Origin: Synanceia verrucosa
Taxonomy: Eukaryota; Chordata; Actinopteri; Perciformes; Synanceiidae
DNA length: 64,000 nucleotides
Direction of reading: 5' to 3'
Assembly (NCBI GenBank): GCA_029721515.1
Contig: CM056565.1
Location: forward strand, 10,542,742 to 10,606,741
Positions within the stretch are counted from its first letter, which is position 1, and every line of letters starts with the position of its first letter. The position numbers and the translations under genes were made by a program. Positions 47,040-63,755 of the stretch are shown piece after piece. Under the pieces are notes generated by a model. It did not search any database. It saw nothing but the letters and a program-made list of their open reading frames with translations, and was not told where the DNA came from.

Positions 47040-47187
47040 CTCATACCTAAGTCATATATATTATGTACAGTACATTGCTGCAGTTTGTCTGTTGGATCTT
47101 ACATACAGTGAATACAGGGTGCAAACTGTGTCTGTCTGTCTGACGTGTGTGTGTGTGCACGTGTGCTGGCTGTTTCACGTGCACGGC

Positions 47188-51195
<4,008 letters not shown>

Positions 51196-53268
51196 TTTGG
51201 GTTCGTCTCAGCTGTCACCTGTTGGTCATGGAAAAACTTTGAACACTAGACTCAGATTTACATATGTAAATATTTACTTAGTTAACTATCATCTCATAAA
51301 TCATAAAAATTGAGATTAGCAGACTTTAATGCTTTCATAATCCAGTAATCCAGGAGACCATTTTCATCAAAAATGAATCAATTAAGTAAAATAATTTACT
51401 TAAAATACTGTTTGTAAGAAATAATAAAATAAAAATCACATACATTTTAATCTCTAGTGTTTAGTGAACCCACACAGTGAGAAAAACCTTGTAATCTGTT
51501 TATGCCTGGTTAACTGAAGAGAATAATCTGTAATGACTAAGCTGCTATCGAGCAGCCGGCATCACTACCAGGCCGAGAGCAGACAGTGAGTGAACTCTGC
51601 TTTTAAAGCAAAGGGAACTTGTTACACTAACAGGTTTGTCAAGTCACAGTTTGTACTAATGCTGGACACTGTCGTCTTTAAGTCATCGGAAGCTCTGCGG
51701 TTCCTCCAGATTAACACTCAGCTTCATTTAGCTGTGGGCCAACCGAGGTCACCGCTGGCTTTCAGTAGGAAGCAGCGCTTCCTGTCACTGATAGGAGTAC
51801 AGTTATTCAAACCGTCTCCCAAGCAGGGAGCTTCTATTTGCTTTTGTGGCGCAATTCAAATCCACAGCAGCCACGCATACAGTGCACGCTGCAGAGGAAG
51901 AGCAATTAGCTACAGTAGGTCACCGTTCCCTGGAGGAACCTGCGACCAGATGGATCACACGGCACTAATGGACGCCAAAAGGGGTGCATCATGGGTCTCA
52001 GTCTCCTGGCACAGCTGCTCATTTAGCCAATGAGGAGGAGAAAAGCTGAGTGGGGGGGGGGGGTGATGATGCATCAGAGATGAGGCCTGGGTGGATGGGT
52101 CTAGCCGGATGTGTGGATGCACGTTGTTTGTGGCCTGCGAGCATTGACTGGAGGGCGAGCGGCAAATTTGTGCTGAAGTCATGCCAATGAATGGACAGTG
52201 TGGAAACACACACACACACCATCATGATGATGAGGAGGAGGAGGAGAAGGAGGGAGGAGGTGGACATGGGAGTTTTCTACCCACTGAGAGCAATATTACT
52301 TTACAACACAAGGATAGAAAGAAACCCAAAGATGCATGATGCAAAAAAGTGAGGCTGACCCCACCCCTCTGGATGTGATGTGGAGCTACACCAACAAGGC
52401 ATATGGCTGCATCTGCAAACTGCAGGAGAGAGCAGGGCTGCAGATGCATGTTGGACACAGTAAATGTGAACATGTCTGCTCTCCTCAGGTTGACGCATGC
52501 AGCAGGCCCAGAGGGCTGAGAGCTCCGCAGTGAGCAAAGAGGGAGGAAGACACACTGATCTCCAGCCTGCAGAGGATTTACTCCACAGCATCCCCAGTGT
52601 GAAGGCCCGGTGGAGGCAGGCTACATCACACATATTGATCAGCACGGAGCTGCTGATGCTGATGGTGGTGATGAAGGCCTTGACCACATCTCGTTTCAGA
52701 TGCTGAGCTCCTGAAAATGCGGATGTAGCTAAATTAATTTAGTCGACAATGATGCCTCTGTTGGACACCATCACCGCCCAGCCATCTTACCCCTCACAGG
52801 GCTCAATAATCGGCGGCTACCTGTTAATTCTCCCGACGGTTTTTTCCTCCTCCTCCTCCTCCCGTAAAAAAAGCAACGTCCTCCCTCCTCCTCCTCCTCC
52901 TCCTCCAATAATAATCAGATGAAAACAAAAAAAATGATTGAGCTTAAACGTCTTTTTCTCTCTTTCAAAATAAAAAAAGATCCCACTTGTGTGTATCACG
53001 ATGCGTAGGGCAGATCCTTCAGGGAGCAGGCAAACACATTTCCATTTCTCTGCTTTGCTGGAGCCTCCTGGAGGAAAAAACAGAGGAGATCTGCTGCTGT
53101 CGTGTTGCTGTTTCCTCCAGACGTGTTTCCTCCTTTTTCACTTCCGACCGCTTGACAAAAACATCTTTGTCCGAGGCGATGTAAACAAACGCGCATCAAG
53201 CTCCGTCCATAAACGCCTCAGCCCGTTTTTACTCCCAGTCTGCTTTTCGTGACGTTATCCTCATTTCC

Positions 53269-53316
<48 letters not shown>

Positions 53317-53340
53317 AGGACAAACCGCTTCCGGGCCCAG
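51196..53340 (-). promoter_or_regulatory. gnb2 5' UTR, first intron and probable promoter region
   Basis: On the minus strand a 3' splice site (ccaacag, AG at 51220-51219) precedes 23 bases of 5' UTR and the ATG. So at least one non-coding exon lies further out. The likely promoter is the CpG-containing, GC-richer stretch about 52990-53260, followed by a TC tract (53271-53312). The exact first exon is not resolved. Between 51250 and 52700 I see only simple-sequence patches (a G run near 52051, GAGGAG runs near 52230 and 52840-52905). Confidence 0.45.
53271..53312. repeat. (TC)n microsatellite upstream of gnb2
   Basis: About 21 TC units. In gnb2 sense this is a GA tract, a type often found near promoters. 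Confidence 0.97.
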
Positions 53341-53701
53341 CAATTATAGTTACTCAGTAAAAAGCTGGAAAATACTAATAACATAATAAAATAAAAATCA
53401 GCACATCAGCAGGCTGGTCTGAACTGTGAGCATTGTCTCTCCCTGTTAAAAGCCCTCTCAGTCACTTCTTATCCACTCAGTTCCTGTTTTTTTTCTTTTC
53501 TTTTCTCTTTCTGTATATAATTATTCAGAAACAGTCTGATCACGCGGTGGGCTCTTGCAGAAGAAAGATCCTCAAATCAGGGCATGAAGCCTGTTTCAAC
53601 CACACCTATCTCTTCAAATGCTATAACCAGTGACCCCTCTGCAGGAGAAACTATAATATAATCATGTCATGTTTGGCATTTTACATTTCATGTCAACAGA
53701 A

Positions 53702-53795
53702 TAAATACTGTGGTTCAGTGCTTGTATACAGCTCAACCTCCCTGTTTAAACAAGTAGCCATGACAGGCTCAAGATTATATCTCATCAGATGTGTT
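53702..53795 (+). repeat. Diverged direct repeat, copy 1
   Basis: taaatactgtggttcag... through ctctttaaac-like and ctcatcagatg blocks matches 55945-56069 in the same order and orientation, with gaps. This is probably a dispersed repeat or a local duplication. Confidence 0.6.
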
Positions 53796-54284
53796 TCACT
53801 AAAGATAAAATAAAATAAGATTGTTGATTGCTACAGTAGCAAAGGTATGAAGCATGGGTAGTGCAGCAACACAAATAAAGGCCTATATATATAAAAAAAT
53901 AAGAATCAGTGACATAAACAGTAGACTAAGTAGAAAATTCAATTTGTCAAATATGAGGTAACACTATAATAATCAGAAATGATGTGTGGTACACAGTGTA
54001 TAAATGTTGAAAATAAGCAGCAGACCCAATGGAGAACTATGTCAGAAAATATACAACATAAATGTTTTATATTTAGGAAAGCCTATAGTTTAAATGCTTT
54101 GGACTTTACAGACACATCATGCTTTTCAAGGAAACTTGGAACTGGTCCGTTGATTCAGACAGTGAGTCTAGGTGAGTGAGGTGTTAGGGTATTTGTCATA
54201 ACAATCTGTGTAAAACTTGGATGTTTGACGCCTGAAGGCTTTTTTTCATGTCATGTCGCTGGAGCGAGTCTTGCAAAAAGGCAA

Positions 54285-54428
54285 GCCAGGCAGTTGCTCG
54301 GAGCCCCGGTCAACAGGGGGACCCCCATAGGTCAAAAATCTACTTCACAAGCCATGCAGGGCTGGGGTGGGGGCCCCATGGATTTATTGCTTGGAGACCC
54401 CATGAGGACCTAGTTGCACCACTGGCTG
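54285..54428 (-). repeat. Old interspersed repeat, copy 2
   Basis: Its reverse complement begins gccagtggtgcaactaggtc and follows the 13126-13250 copy through the C-rich core and a final ggggctccgag-like block. Confidence 0.7.
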
Positions 54429-54985
54429 AAAGAGGAAGCTTTCTCTGCCCTCACGCCTCAGGTTGAGTTCAGGTTTTGGGATGTCAGGACGGATTTGAAA
54501 GTCAAACATGCTGTAACACAGGTGTGAAGTGGTGTGAACATTCACTGAGGATGGACTTAACAGTGAAGTAAAGGAGCAGTTAAATCTGGGAAATATTGTT
54601 TTCAGACATCTAAAACAAAGTTAATCCAAAGTTTTGGTCATGGATCATGATGAACAACAAATAAAAACTTTATCTTTCGCTGTAGGTGACTGTGCCCAGA
54701 GAACATTACATGCACATTTATGGTTATAAGACATAGGCAGCGTTTTGGAGTAAAGTAAAATTGTGACCTTTTCTGATTTTTTACAGTCAGTTAAACCTCC
54801 TGGATGCTCTGTGACGTCACACAAACAACATTATGTTTCCATCGCTCTTTTGTTTTCCTGGAATGATTTTCCATTAGATTTGAGATCTATAATTTCATTT
54901 ATCTTTGGAGAATCCAGTAGCAATAAACGTGTGTCTGATTCTGAATGAGCCCTCTTTCTATTTATGCACGTGAGTTCTGGCACAA

Positions 54986-55000
54986 CAGCGCCCCCTGGTG
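54986..55000 (-). promoter_or_regulatory. CTCF-like motif
   Basis: cagcgccccctggtg is the reverse complement of caccagggggcgctg, matching the core CTCF consensus CCASYAGRKGGCRS at nearly every position. It lies between the divergent genes gnb2 and slc12a9, about 0.4 kb before the likely slc12a9 promoter. Confidence 0.55.
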
Positions 55001-55119
55001 TGAAGAGGAGTCATTACAGCTTTACATCAGCAGCTGGTGCTCATGTATGTACAGCATACATGAAAGTTATTTTCCTGAACTCTGCATCATATGTTTGAAG
55101 TTATTGATCCATCACTGGT

Positions 55120-55510
55120 GAGTACTGGAGGTGACATGGCGCCTGACTGCAGAAGAGGGGCGTGGTTATGTTGCAGCAGCAGCAGCACCTCTGCCTCTTT
55201 GTGGAGTTTTTTTTCTGTGCCCTCCCCTCCCAGCAGTCACATGGGCGGGTTCTGCTCCCCGTGACACTTTCGAACAAATAACAGGGGGACGAGGCGTGCC
55301 ATGGCTGCTGTGTTGTTATTGGGCAGCACATCTTTCAAAGCAGCATCCAGCTCTGAGGACAGCACAGTCCTGATATGTCCACCGGTCTGCTGAGGGTACG
55401 TCTGACCGTCTACAGCGCGTCTGTCCCGGGACATCCTCCAGCAGAGACACAGCGAGCGGAGGGGCTCCACGGACATAAGCAGGAAGTGTCTGAGTCTGTC
55501 CCGGCAGAAG
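55120..55510 (+). promoter_or_regulatory. Probable slc12a9 promoter and non-coding first exon
   Basis: The stretch is GC- and CpG-richer than its flanks and has an inverted CCAAT box (attgg at 55318-55322). It ends with a good donor, cagaag|gtaagc, at 55510/55511. The first coding exon starts with an acceptor at 58131-58133 followed by 17 bases of 5' UTR, so a non-coding exon upstream is needed, and this is the best candidate. The transcription start is not visible. Confidence 0.5.
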
Positions 55511-58133
55511 GTAAGCTGTCCTCGGTGTCTCAGGGGACACTAAAGGGGCCTTCCGGTCCTAAATATCCTGGATGTAGCGTTTGAATGACTCCCTGCACGC
55601 GCACTTCACACTGGCTGCGTTGTTTATTGATGACTTCCTGGTTGCGCGAGAGCCCAAAACATAAACAGACATTTACCCGGCATGCAGCTGTATCTGTAGC
55701 GCATTATTTAGCCATGTTTTTACATTTTGTTACCCCCCATCTCTTTTCCAAAAAGACGTAAAGTTTTAATGCCGCAGTTGCTCCTCCCTCGTGATACGTA
55801 GAGACATGTGACGGAAACGGTGACATTTCAACACCGACTTGTTTCTGAACTGAGGTCCGTGGACCCTGAGAGGGCCCCTTCAGAGCGGTTCGCAGGCAGA
55901 GCGGCATCCTCTTCTAGCATTAACGACAATAAAGGAACCACCAGTAAATACTGTGGTTCAGCGCATGTGTACAGCTCTCATTCAATACAGGCTGCAACTA
56001 CACCTTCCCTCTTTAAACCACTGACAAGTCAACTCCCCATCAGAGGCTCATTATGTTTCATCAGATGTAAGAACACGTCAATGTTGTGTGATTTTTAAAA
56101 TAAGAAGCCTTTTAGTCAGCCAGTGGTGGTTATTTAGTTATATACATAGGCCTAAATATGTATTCTTCATGTATAAAAACCCAGTATATTTATGCAGCAT
56201 TGATTGATTGTCATGCACCAAATAAAAAGTTACAAAAAAGATTGATTGCTGTTTATTTTATTTATATATAAATCAATTCATTGAGCATTGTTTGCTTGTC
56301 CGACCAACAGTCAGACATATTCAGTTAGCTATCATCCAAATATATATAATTTTTATGCTTGTTGGCCAATCGGTTAATGGACCAAATGTTTCTGTGCTAC
56401 TGTCAAAGCAGGTAGAAAAGGATCAGTGACTGGGTGTGATCCCTGTAATAATTGGATCCCATCATGTCTCATCATGCATTGTGGTGTAAAACTTATGTCC
56501 TAGTTTGGTGCATGATGTGACAGCTGTAGCTGAGTAATGTTGAGGGAAAGCTGAACACCGACTGTTGATGCCTGAGAATAAAAGTAGAATACAACCAGGG
56601 TCACAGTGCACAGGGGGGTGAAGCTCCACTGGGACGGCTGCTCTTCGGTTTGACTTGCATGTAAAAACAGACATGCGTCTGTGAATCAGGTGACTGCAAA
56701 TACCAGCCCGAGGTGTGATCAGGCTCTCTGGTGTGGTTTGCTTCATCTCTGCTGTATTGTTCAGGGATTTAGAGAAAGGGAAGTGACCGACTCTAGAAGA
56801 AGTAACAGGACAGGTAATGCACTGCAGTATCAGCCAGGTGACTTCTGTGTGCAGACAGACAGACAGAATAGAGGAGGACACGATAGGTGCCTCAAAAGTC
56901 AAGGAGTTCAGACAGGAGAAAGAAGTGAAGGGTCGACAGTTTGTCATCCAGCTCTTTCATAGACAAGGTGGGTCTGTTAGTGGTTCATGTGATGGAAAGT
57001 TCTGGAACATTAGCCTGTTGGCTATCAAACTTTGCCCATCATTTATAAGTGAGCTCACTTTTCAAAAATATCATTAAAATGTGTTTTATGTAAAACAGTA
57101 TCAAAAGTTTATTTTCATGATTAATTTTTCACGAGTAATTTTTGGAGACCCCACAAAGTTCAGATTATAATTAAAACCCTGATCATAACTCTTTAAAGTA
57201 AACTATGTGTTTATGCTGGAGTCATTCACAAGGGAGTGCATGACATGTGCCACTACGCATGATGGTCTTCAATTATGAGATGGACAGGATAAAACATTGC
57301 TATGTGTTTACCAGTGTGAGGAAACAAATGCCTGTGTGTTTGCAGAGAACAATGACGCCATGACACAAAATCTGTATGCATTATGAATTTACCCTGTGAA
57401 ACAATATTACTTGTGACTAATAAATGGTCTCACTTTGTTCAGAAAAGACGGGAAATGTTTAGCAGTGGGTCTTAAGAAGGGACTGTGTGCAGCCGTTGAG
57501 GCCACGTCAGACATACCTGACAGACTTTCTCTGGGATGATAAATGTAGAGATATATTTGCCTGTAGGGCTTAACGTTGAAGCGTACAGAAAAATGACTGT
57601 GATTCCACCCTTTTACTTTCTACCAGGGTGATATGTAGCCAGTCATTTATGAGTTTCTACAGAGTAGTGGCCATCAAGCATGTTAGAGTGGGTCTATTAC
57701 ACTAATTTTCAGGTGCATACTTGTATTTTAGGTTTCTACAAGGACACGTTTGCCTGATTTAAGGTAAACACTCATTGTCTGTCTGAAAGGCTATACTCAC
57801 TACACTTTTGGCTTTGTGTCTTTGCAGACCTTTTTCCATGCCCAAAAACATACATATAACATGAAAGAAAAGGGAAAAAGCACAAAAGCATAATAGGTTC
57901 TCTTGAACATTTTTGACTTTAAATTGAAGATTTAACTCTTACTGATATTTTTGCCTTTATTTGAGAGGAGACAGTGTAGAAATGGGAAAGCGCAGCATGA
58001 CATGCGACAAGGTCCCAAGGCAGGCACGTTGTGGTCATGTGGCATGCACTGTATTCACAGAGTTACCAAGGCCTGTCTATGTTTTATATTTCTTTGTGTT
58101 TGAGACTTGTCCTCACTCTTTTCTTCATCACAG
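55511..58133 (+). other. Putative first intron of slc12a9
   Basis: If the donor at 55511 is used, this 2.6-kb stretch is the intron between the non-coding and first coding exons. Apart from the repeat at 55945-56069 I see no gene, RNA gene or transposon end in it. Confidence 0.4.
55945..56069 (+). repeat. Diverged direct repeat, copy 2
   Basis: Companion of 53702-53795. Shared blocks are taaatactgtggttcag, gtacagctc, tttaaac and catcagatg. Confidence 0.6.
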
Positions 58134-58150
58134 GATAGCCAGGATCAACC

Positions 58151-58360
58151 ATGTCAAACGAGCGCACCCCTCTGATCACCTCAGGGGTATGTGGTCTTGC
58201 TGTGACCGCAGCGGTTTGCGGCTCGGAGTCGGACGCCACCCCAGAATCCAGCTCCAGCACACCAAACAAAGACCCTCGAAAACTGAACACTTTTTTCGGG
58301 GTGATGGTGCCGACCATCCTGTCCATGTTCAGCATTGTGCTCTTCCTGAGAACTGGTGAG

Positions 58361-58410
<50 letters not shown>

Positions 58411-61400
58411 GGATTTGGGGTTGCAAACATTGACCAAAACAGTATGAATCCCTCATAATACAACCATTGTGCTGTGGGCCTAACACTGATCTGATGTCTC
58501 TTGCAGGGTTTGTGGTTGGTCATGCGGGGCTGTTACAGGGTCTTTTAATGGTGATCGTGGCCTACATCATTATATCTCTGACAATACTGTCAATTTGTGC
58601 CATTTCCACCAACGGAGCCATACAAGGTGGTGGAGCTTACTGTATCCATGGAAACCAAACAGTTGTTTTCATGAGTGTTACATGATGTTGCCATTTCATT
58701 TGAAACATCGACCTTAACTAAACGTGACCAGACATGATAAGTCGGTCTCTGGGCCCAGAGTTTGGGGGAAGTATAGGTTTGATGTTCTTCCTGGCCAAAG
58801 TGTGTGCGTGTGGAGAGTATGTCCTTGGACTTGTGGAGGCGATACTTGACGTCTTTGGTTCGGATCCTGGTAAGTTTTCGTTCTATGTCTAGCCACTTCA
58901 TTAAACTACCTCATTTAGTGCTTCTTTTCTCTTGAAGATCCTCAGTTTTACTCCCTCTCTGTCGTAGAGTCGTCAGTGTCTGAGGGTATGCGGGTGCTTC
59001 CTCAGGGTTACTGGTACACCGTGTTGTACTCCTCAGTCGTCCTTCTGCTGTGTCTGTTTGTGTGTCTGGTGGGCGCCCACATCTACTCCCGCACTGCCTT
59101 CGTCATCCTGTTGGTGGTCACCGTGTCCTTGCTGTCCATTTTCATCAGCTCCGTGGCGGTCAAACCTCATGATTTCATCATCACCCACCAGGGACCCGGA
59201 AACCAGACCCTCCGCTATAATGCCAGCTACACAGGCTTCAACGCCACCACTCTGAGGAGCAACCTGGGCCGTGAGTGTTTGTGCGGGGGTGGGGTGATGT
59301 TGTTAGGGAGGATGTGAAACTACGCTCACAAAAACAAAACACACGGTGATTGTAAATTTAGGTGTGTCTGTTCCTCATTTTTCTCATTGCAGCTGGTTAC
59401 TCTTTGGACTACAGCACTGACTCTGTCATGTCTTTTGCCACTGTGTTCGCTGTCATGTTCACCAGCTGCACTGGGATTATGGCTGGAGCCAACATGTCAG
59501 GTTAAAGCTTGTTGTCTTACTAGTATAATCACACTGGGGTGAATGGTGGAATGTAACTGGAGTTTTTCTCCATTATGCCATTGCTACTTTTAATTTAGTG
59601 ATGTGTAAATCAGCATTGTGCACAACCTGATGTTTGTTCTCACTCTGCATGTCTCTGAAGGGGAGCTGAAGACTCCGAGTGTTTCTATCCCCAAAGGCAC
59701 CATCGTAGCCGTCTTTTACACTTTCACAGTCTACGTCCTCCTCTTTATCTTGGTCAGCGCCACATGCGACAGGTCTGAAATGGTTCATAACAGTGTTTTC
59801 TAATGTGAATGCTATAGAGAGATCATCAATCAAAGCAGTCATGATAGGTTTCATTTTTCTTCAGGACCCTGTTGATCCAGGATTATGGGTTCCTCCGGAG
59901 AATAAACATATGGCCGCCGTTCATCACCATCGGGATATTCTGCGCTTCTCTGTCAGCTGCGATGTGTGCTATGATCGGAGCGTCCCGTATCCTCCACGCT
60001 CTTGCTTTGGATGACCTCTTTGGTAAGGCTTGAGGTTTTATCATCATATCGATGCCTTCTTCAGTTGTTTTCTGACAGACTTGTTTTCACTCACAGGTTT
60101 GCCATTGGCTCCAGCTGCCATCACATCAAGCTCTGGGAATCCGTGGGTGGCGGTGCTGTACACCTGGGGTCTGGCACAGGTGAGCGGCGTTTCAGCGGCG
60201 TGCAGTCACATATTTTCAGAATTGCCACGAGTGTCCTAAGCTGTGGCCTGTCCTGTGTTTCAGTGTGTCGTGTTTGCCGGACAGCTCAATGCAATAGCAA
60301 GTTTAGTGACCGTTTTCTACTTGCTTGCTTATGCTGCAGTTGACCTGGCCTGTTTGGCTCTGGAGTGGGCATCGGCACCAAATTTCAGGTAATAAAAGAT
60401 CAATCATAAGTAAAGGAAAAATAAGAATTCAGCATGGCAAGCATGTTTCCCTGCAGCATGTAATTGACTCAAATAGTAACTTTTTCAGAATCGCAACCAA
60501 AAGCACCTACTGTTTAAGGTAAAATATCCCAATTTAAATCTTCCTGAGATAGACATGGTTTAGGCTTTCAATACACAGATTCCTGCTACTTATTCATCTT
60601 TGAGTGTGTCCATAAATTCTGCCTCATGAATTAAGAAAAACATCTAAAACTGTAGCCTGGCCATCGTGACTACTTGCTCTGCGAGTGTAGTCTGGCCAAG
60701 CTGCCTTGTAAACTGATTTCTCAGAGGGCGGGCTTAACCCACGTCTATCAAATGCCTCTGTGTGGTACTGGACGAAGCTTCAACCAATCAGATCACTCTT
60801 TTTTCTGACGTATGCATAGCAACGAAAACTGCTTGATCCAAAGAACTAGTGTGTCACTGCCTTAAACACGCCTCAATCCATCCATTTTTTGATTTTTATT
60901 GGCCTTCATTTCAAGGTGAATCTGAAATTGAAGAGAACGGCAGCTTGACCAGACTGACTTGGTCACAAAATTTTGTGAAGCATCACAGGAAGTATGGGCG
61001 GGCCCAGGCTACTAAAACTGCTCAGTGCATCAAAAACTGCACACTAAAAAGGCTAAACAAGTATGTTTAGGCTCAAAAAGTGAGATCTGAAAGGCAGACT
61101 AGTCCTCAACATTAACTTAATGAACGAGTCATTTGGATTTATTACATTCATAGTTTATGGGACAATAAAGTCTCATTATAGCCTCTATCCGCGTGGAGTT
61201 TTTTCTTCCTTGGCCTCACTTGTTTGTCTCTGTGTGTTGAACAGACCAACCTTCCAGCTCTTCTCCTGGCACACCTGCCTGCTGGGCATCCTGAGCTGTT
61301 TGGTGATGATGTTCGTCATTAACCCCGTCTACTCCTCAGGCAGCATCGTCCTCTTGTTGCTGCTGCTGCTTTTCCTCCACTACAGATCGCCCACCAGCAG

Positions 61401-63755
61401 CTGGGGCTACATTAGCCAGGCTCTCATTTTCCATCAGGTATCTAGACTCACGCAGACACACATAAACAAATGAGTGCTGCGGCGTGTCAACAACGCGTCT
61501 TCCATTTGGATTTAGGTGCGCAAATATCTGTTGATGCTGGATGTGAGGAAAGACCATGTGAAGTTCTGGAGGCCGCAGGTGTTGCTGATGGTGGCCAACC
61601 CTCGCTCCTCCTGTCAACTCATCCTGTTTGTCAACCAGCTGAAGAAGGGAGGACTGTATGTTTTGGGCCACGTGCAGCTGGGAGATCTGGGTAATTCTCT
61701 GTGGATAGTCTGTGAGGGCCATCAGCAGCTAACAGTATTAAATTATTCTTATCTTTGAATCGCTTTGTAGCCATGTGACACTCAACTGTTTGTCTTTTCA
61801 CGTGTCTGGAAACAAAGGGCATCAAGTGCTTGTTTTTATCAGCACACAGACATGACGAGCAGCGAATATTAAAGTTGTGTAACAGATCTGATTGGCCTCC
61901 CTTAAGTCCACAGGCACCACATCATGCTGCATCACTGGCTTTCACTTTCCATCTGCTTCTACTGCTTGCATTATTAATAGGATAAGCAGTTGCCTCTGTA
62001 TCATTGTTGCATCAGACCTGACAGTTTCCACCACCCTGACTTTATTTCTGGCCAAGGTCCAGCTGCTTGCTTATTTGGTGAATAGTCACATAGCATTGTG
62101 AAACTATAAGAAATCAATTGTGTGATGCACTCTGAGGATTTGGAAAACAATTCATTACTCACAGTTTACCTGTCTGCTCCCTGGTGACTGTTAGGATAAA
62201 TCGAACCTAAGGTCAAAGTTGAGGTACTTGGGTATTAACATTTTATGCTGCTTTATCGTCAACTACCTTTCTATGGGAAGTATCATACTTTTTTTTACTT
62301 TACTTTAACATCTTCACTGAGTACTCAGATTGAACAGTACATTTTTGGTTTGGGACCGCTTAGTGCATCACTATTAACATCTATCTATCTAATGTGATAA
62401 TTAATAATATATCATGTCCAGGGGAAATTTCACTGCAATACTTATACAAGTAGATTTTGCAAATAAAATTGATATACTGTTACCTAAGTGGACCTAAATG
62501 CAGATTGTTTACTTGTCATTGAGTATTTTTACATTGTGGTACTTTTGCTTCCACCACTGTTCTGTAATTCTGCTGAATTGTTTCTGGTAGTATTGCATCT
62601 GTAAAGTGCCTGTATTGTTTTACTATTTGTGTTCCTATAACCTAAAATTCTAAATTCATATCTGCTTTTCTTGTGTCATAGACTCCCTCCCAACAGACCC
62701 GGTCCAGCAGCAGTACAACTTCTGGTTGAGCCTGGTTGATAAACTCGGAGTGAAGGCCTTTGTTGACCTGACGCTGTCTCCTTCTGTCAGACAGGGAACA
62801 CAGCATCTGCTGCGCATCACAGGCCTCGGTAAGATCTGATTACTCTCATCCCTGCCATGCCCACACTCAGTGCAGATTATGATCTGCTCTTCTGTCCTCA
62901 TCTTCTTTTCAAGGTGGCATGAAACCCAACATGCTGGTGTTGGGTTTCTATGACAGCTGCACTCCTGAGGACTTCTTCCTACAAGATTCTGCATTCTGTG
63001 ACTCCTCGTTGGGACAAGGGAGTGAGGGTGAATACAACTTTGGAGTGGATTTGCCTTCCCTACAGGCCCATTTCCCCCCTGTCCGACATGTCGAGAGCCC
63101 GCGCTGGCTGTCACCAGAGGAGTATGTTGGGATCATTTCTGATGCCATAAAAATGAACAAGAATGTGTGCCTCGCACGCTATTTCTTCCAGTTAGAGGGA
63201 GAGGGTAAGAACAGCAAAGTGGATGGGTCAGAGAGGACAATAGATGTGTGGCCTCTCAACCTGCTACAGCCAGGCAGCCGTGACTATCAGGATGTGTGCA
63301 GCCTCTTCTTGCTGCAGATGGCCTGCGTGCTCAACATGTCCAACAAATGGCGCCATGCAAGAATGAGAATCTTCCTGAACGTGGAGACCGAGTCCAGTGA
63401 CCAGGGCTGGGTGGTAAATGAAGAGACGTTCAGAGAGTTGTTGAGGAAGCTGCGGATCAGAGCATCAATAAAGGTTGTACCATGGGACTCTGTGGTGCAG
63501 TACCACGTTCAGCCAGACGGGGAGTCTCCTGCAGAGCCAGCGAAAGCTCTTTCCAAGGACTTCTTGTCTGCTGTGAACTGCATGTTGTTGGAGCACAGCT
63601 CGCAAGCAGCTGTTCGCTTCCTGTATTTACCTCGTCCCACGGCCCACCACAGCCAGGCACAGCAGTACTTAGCTCAGGTGGAAGCAGTGACCAACAGTTT
63701 GGGGCCAACGCTCCTGATTCACGGCGTCACCCCGGTAACATACACGGGTCTGTGA
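58151..63755 (+). CDS. slc12a9: Solute carrier family 12 member 9 (CCC-interacting protein type)
   Basis: This member of the cation-chloride cotransporter family has been described as an NKCC1-interacting protein and, more recently, as a lysosomal ammonium-chloride cotransporter. Coding exons: 58151-58355, 58507-58641, 58732-58869, 58968-59270, 59393-59500, 59661-59772, 59865-60022, 60097-60179, 60264-60388, 61245-61437, 61516-61690, 62682-62828, 62914-63755. They sum to 2724 nt, 907 residues plus stop (human about 914). It opens MSNERTPLITSG, then the first membrane segment FFGVMVPTILSMFSIVLFLR. Further membrane segments run to about residue 510, and a ~390-residue cytosolic tail contains VRKDHVKFWRPQVLL, LTLSPSVRQG and MKMNKNV-like blocks. 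N-glycosylation sequons lie at about N238, N244 and N251 in one loop. It ends TLLIHGVTPVTYTGL. No lesion seen. Confidence 0.97.
58362..58405. repeat. (GT)n microsatellite beside the slc12a9 exon-1 donor
   Basis: About 22 GT units start six bases after the 5' splice site at 58356, in transcript sense (UG repeats). Confidence 0.97.
60653..61011. mobile_element. 359-bp hAT-like MITE with target-site duplication
   Basis: Ends tagcctgg (60653) and ccaggcta (to 61011) are perfect inverted repeats. They are flanked by identical ctaaaactg at 60644-60652 and 61012-61020. The 8-9-bp duplication fits hAT-type insertion. No transposase is encoded. It lies in slc12a9 intron 9, away from splice sites. Confidence 0.85.
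61691..62681 (+). other. slc12a9 intron 11, no features seen
   Basis: A 1-kb AT-rich intron without recognisable repeats or RNA genes. Confidence 0.5.

Noticed and set aside
51590..52033. 147-codon plus-strand ORF upstream of gnb2
   Set aside because: It has no recognisable domain, is biased to Ser/Cys/His as in random GC-richer DNA, and lies in the presumed gnb2 first intron.
52540..53340. Attempt to place the gnb2 non-coding first exon exactly
   Set aside because: Several GT donors are possible on the minus strand and none is clearly best, so no exon was called.
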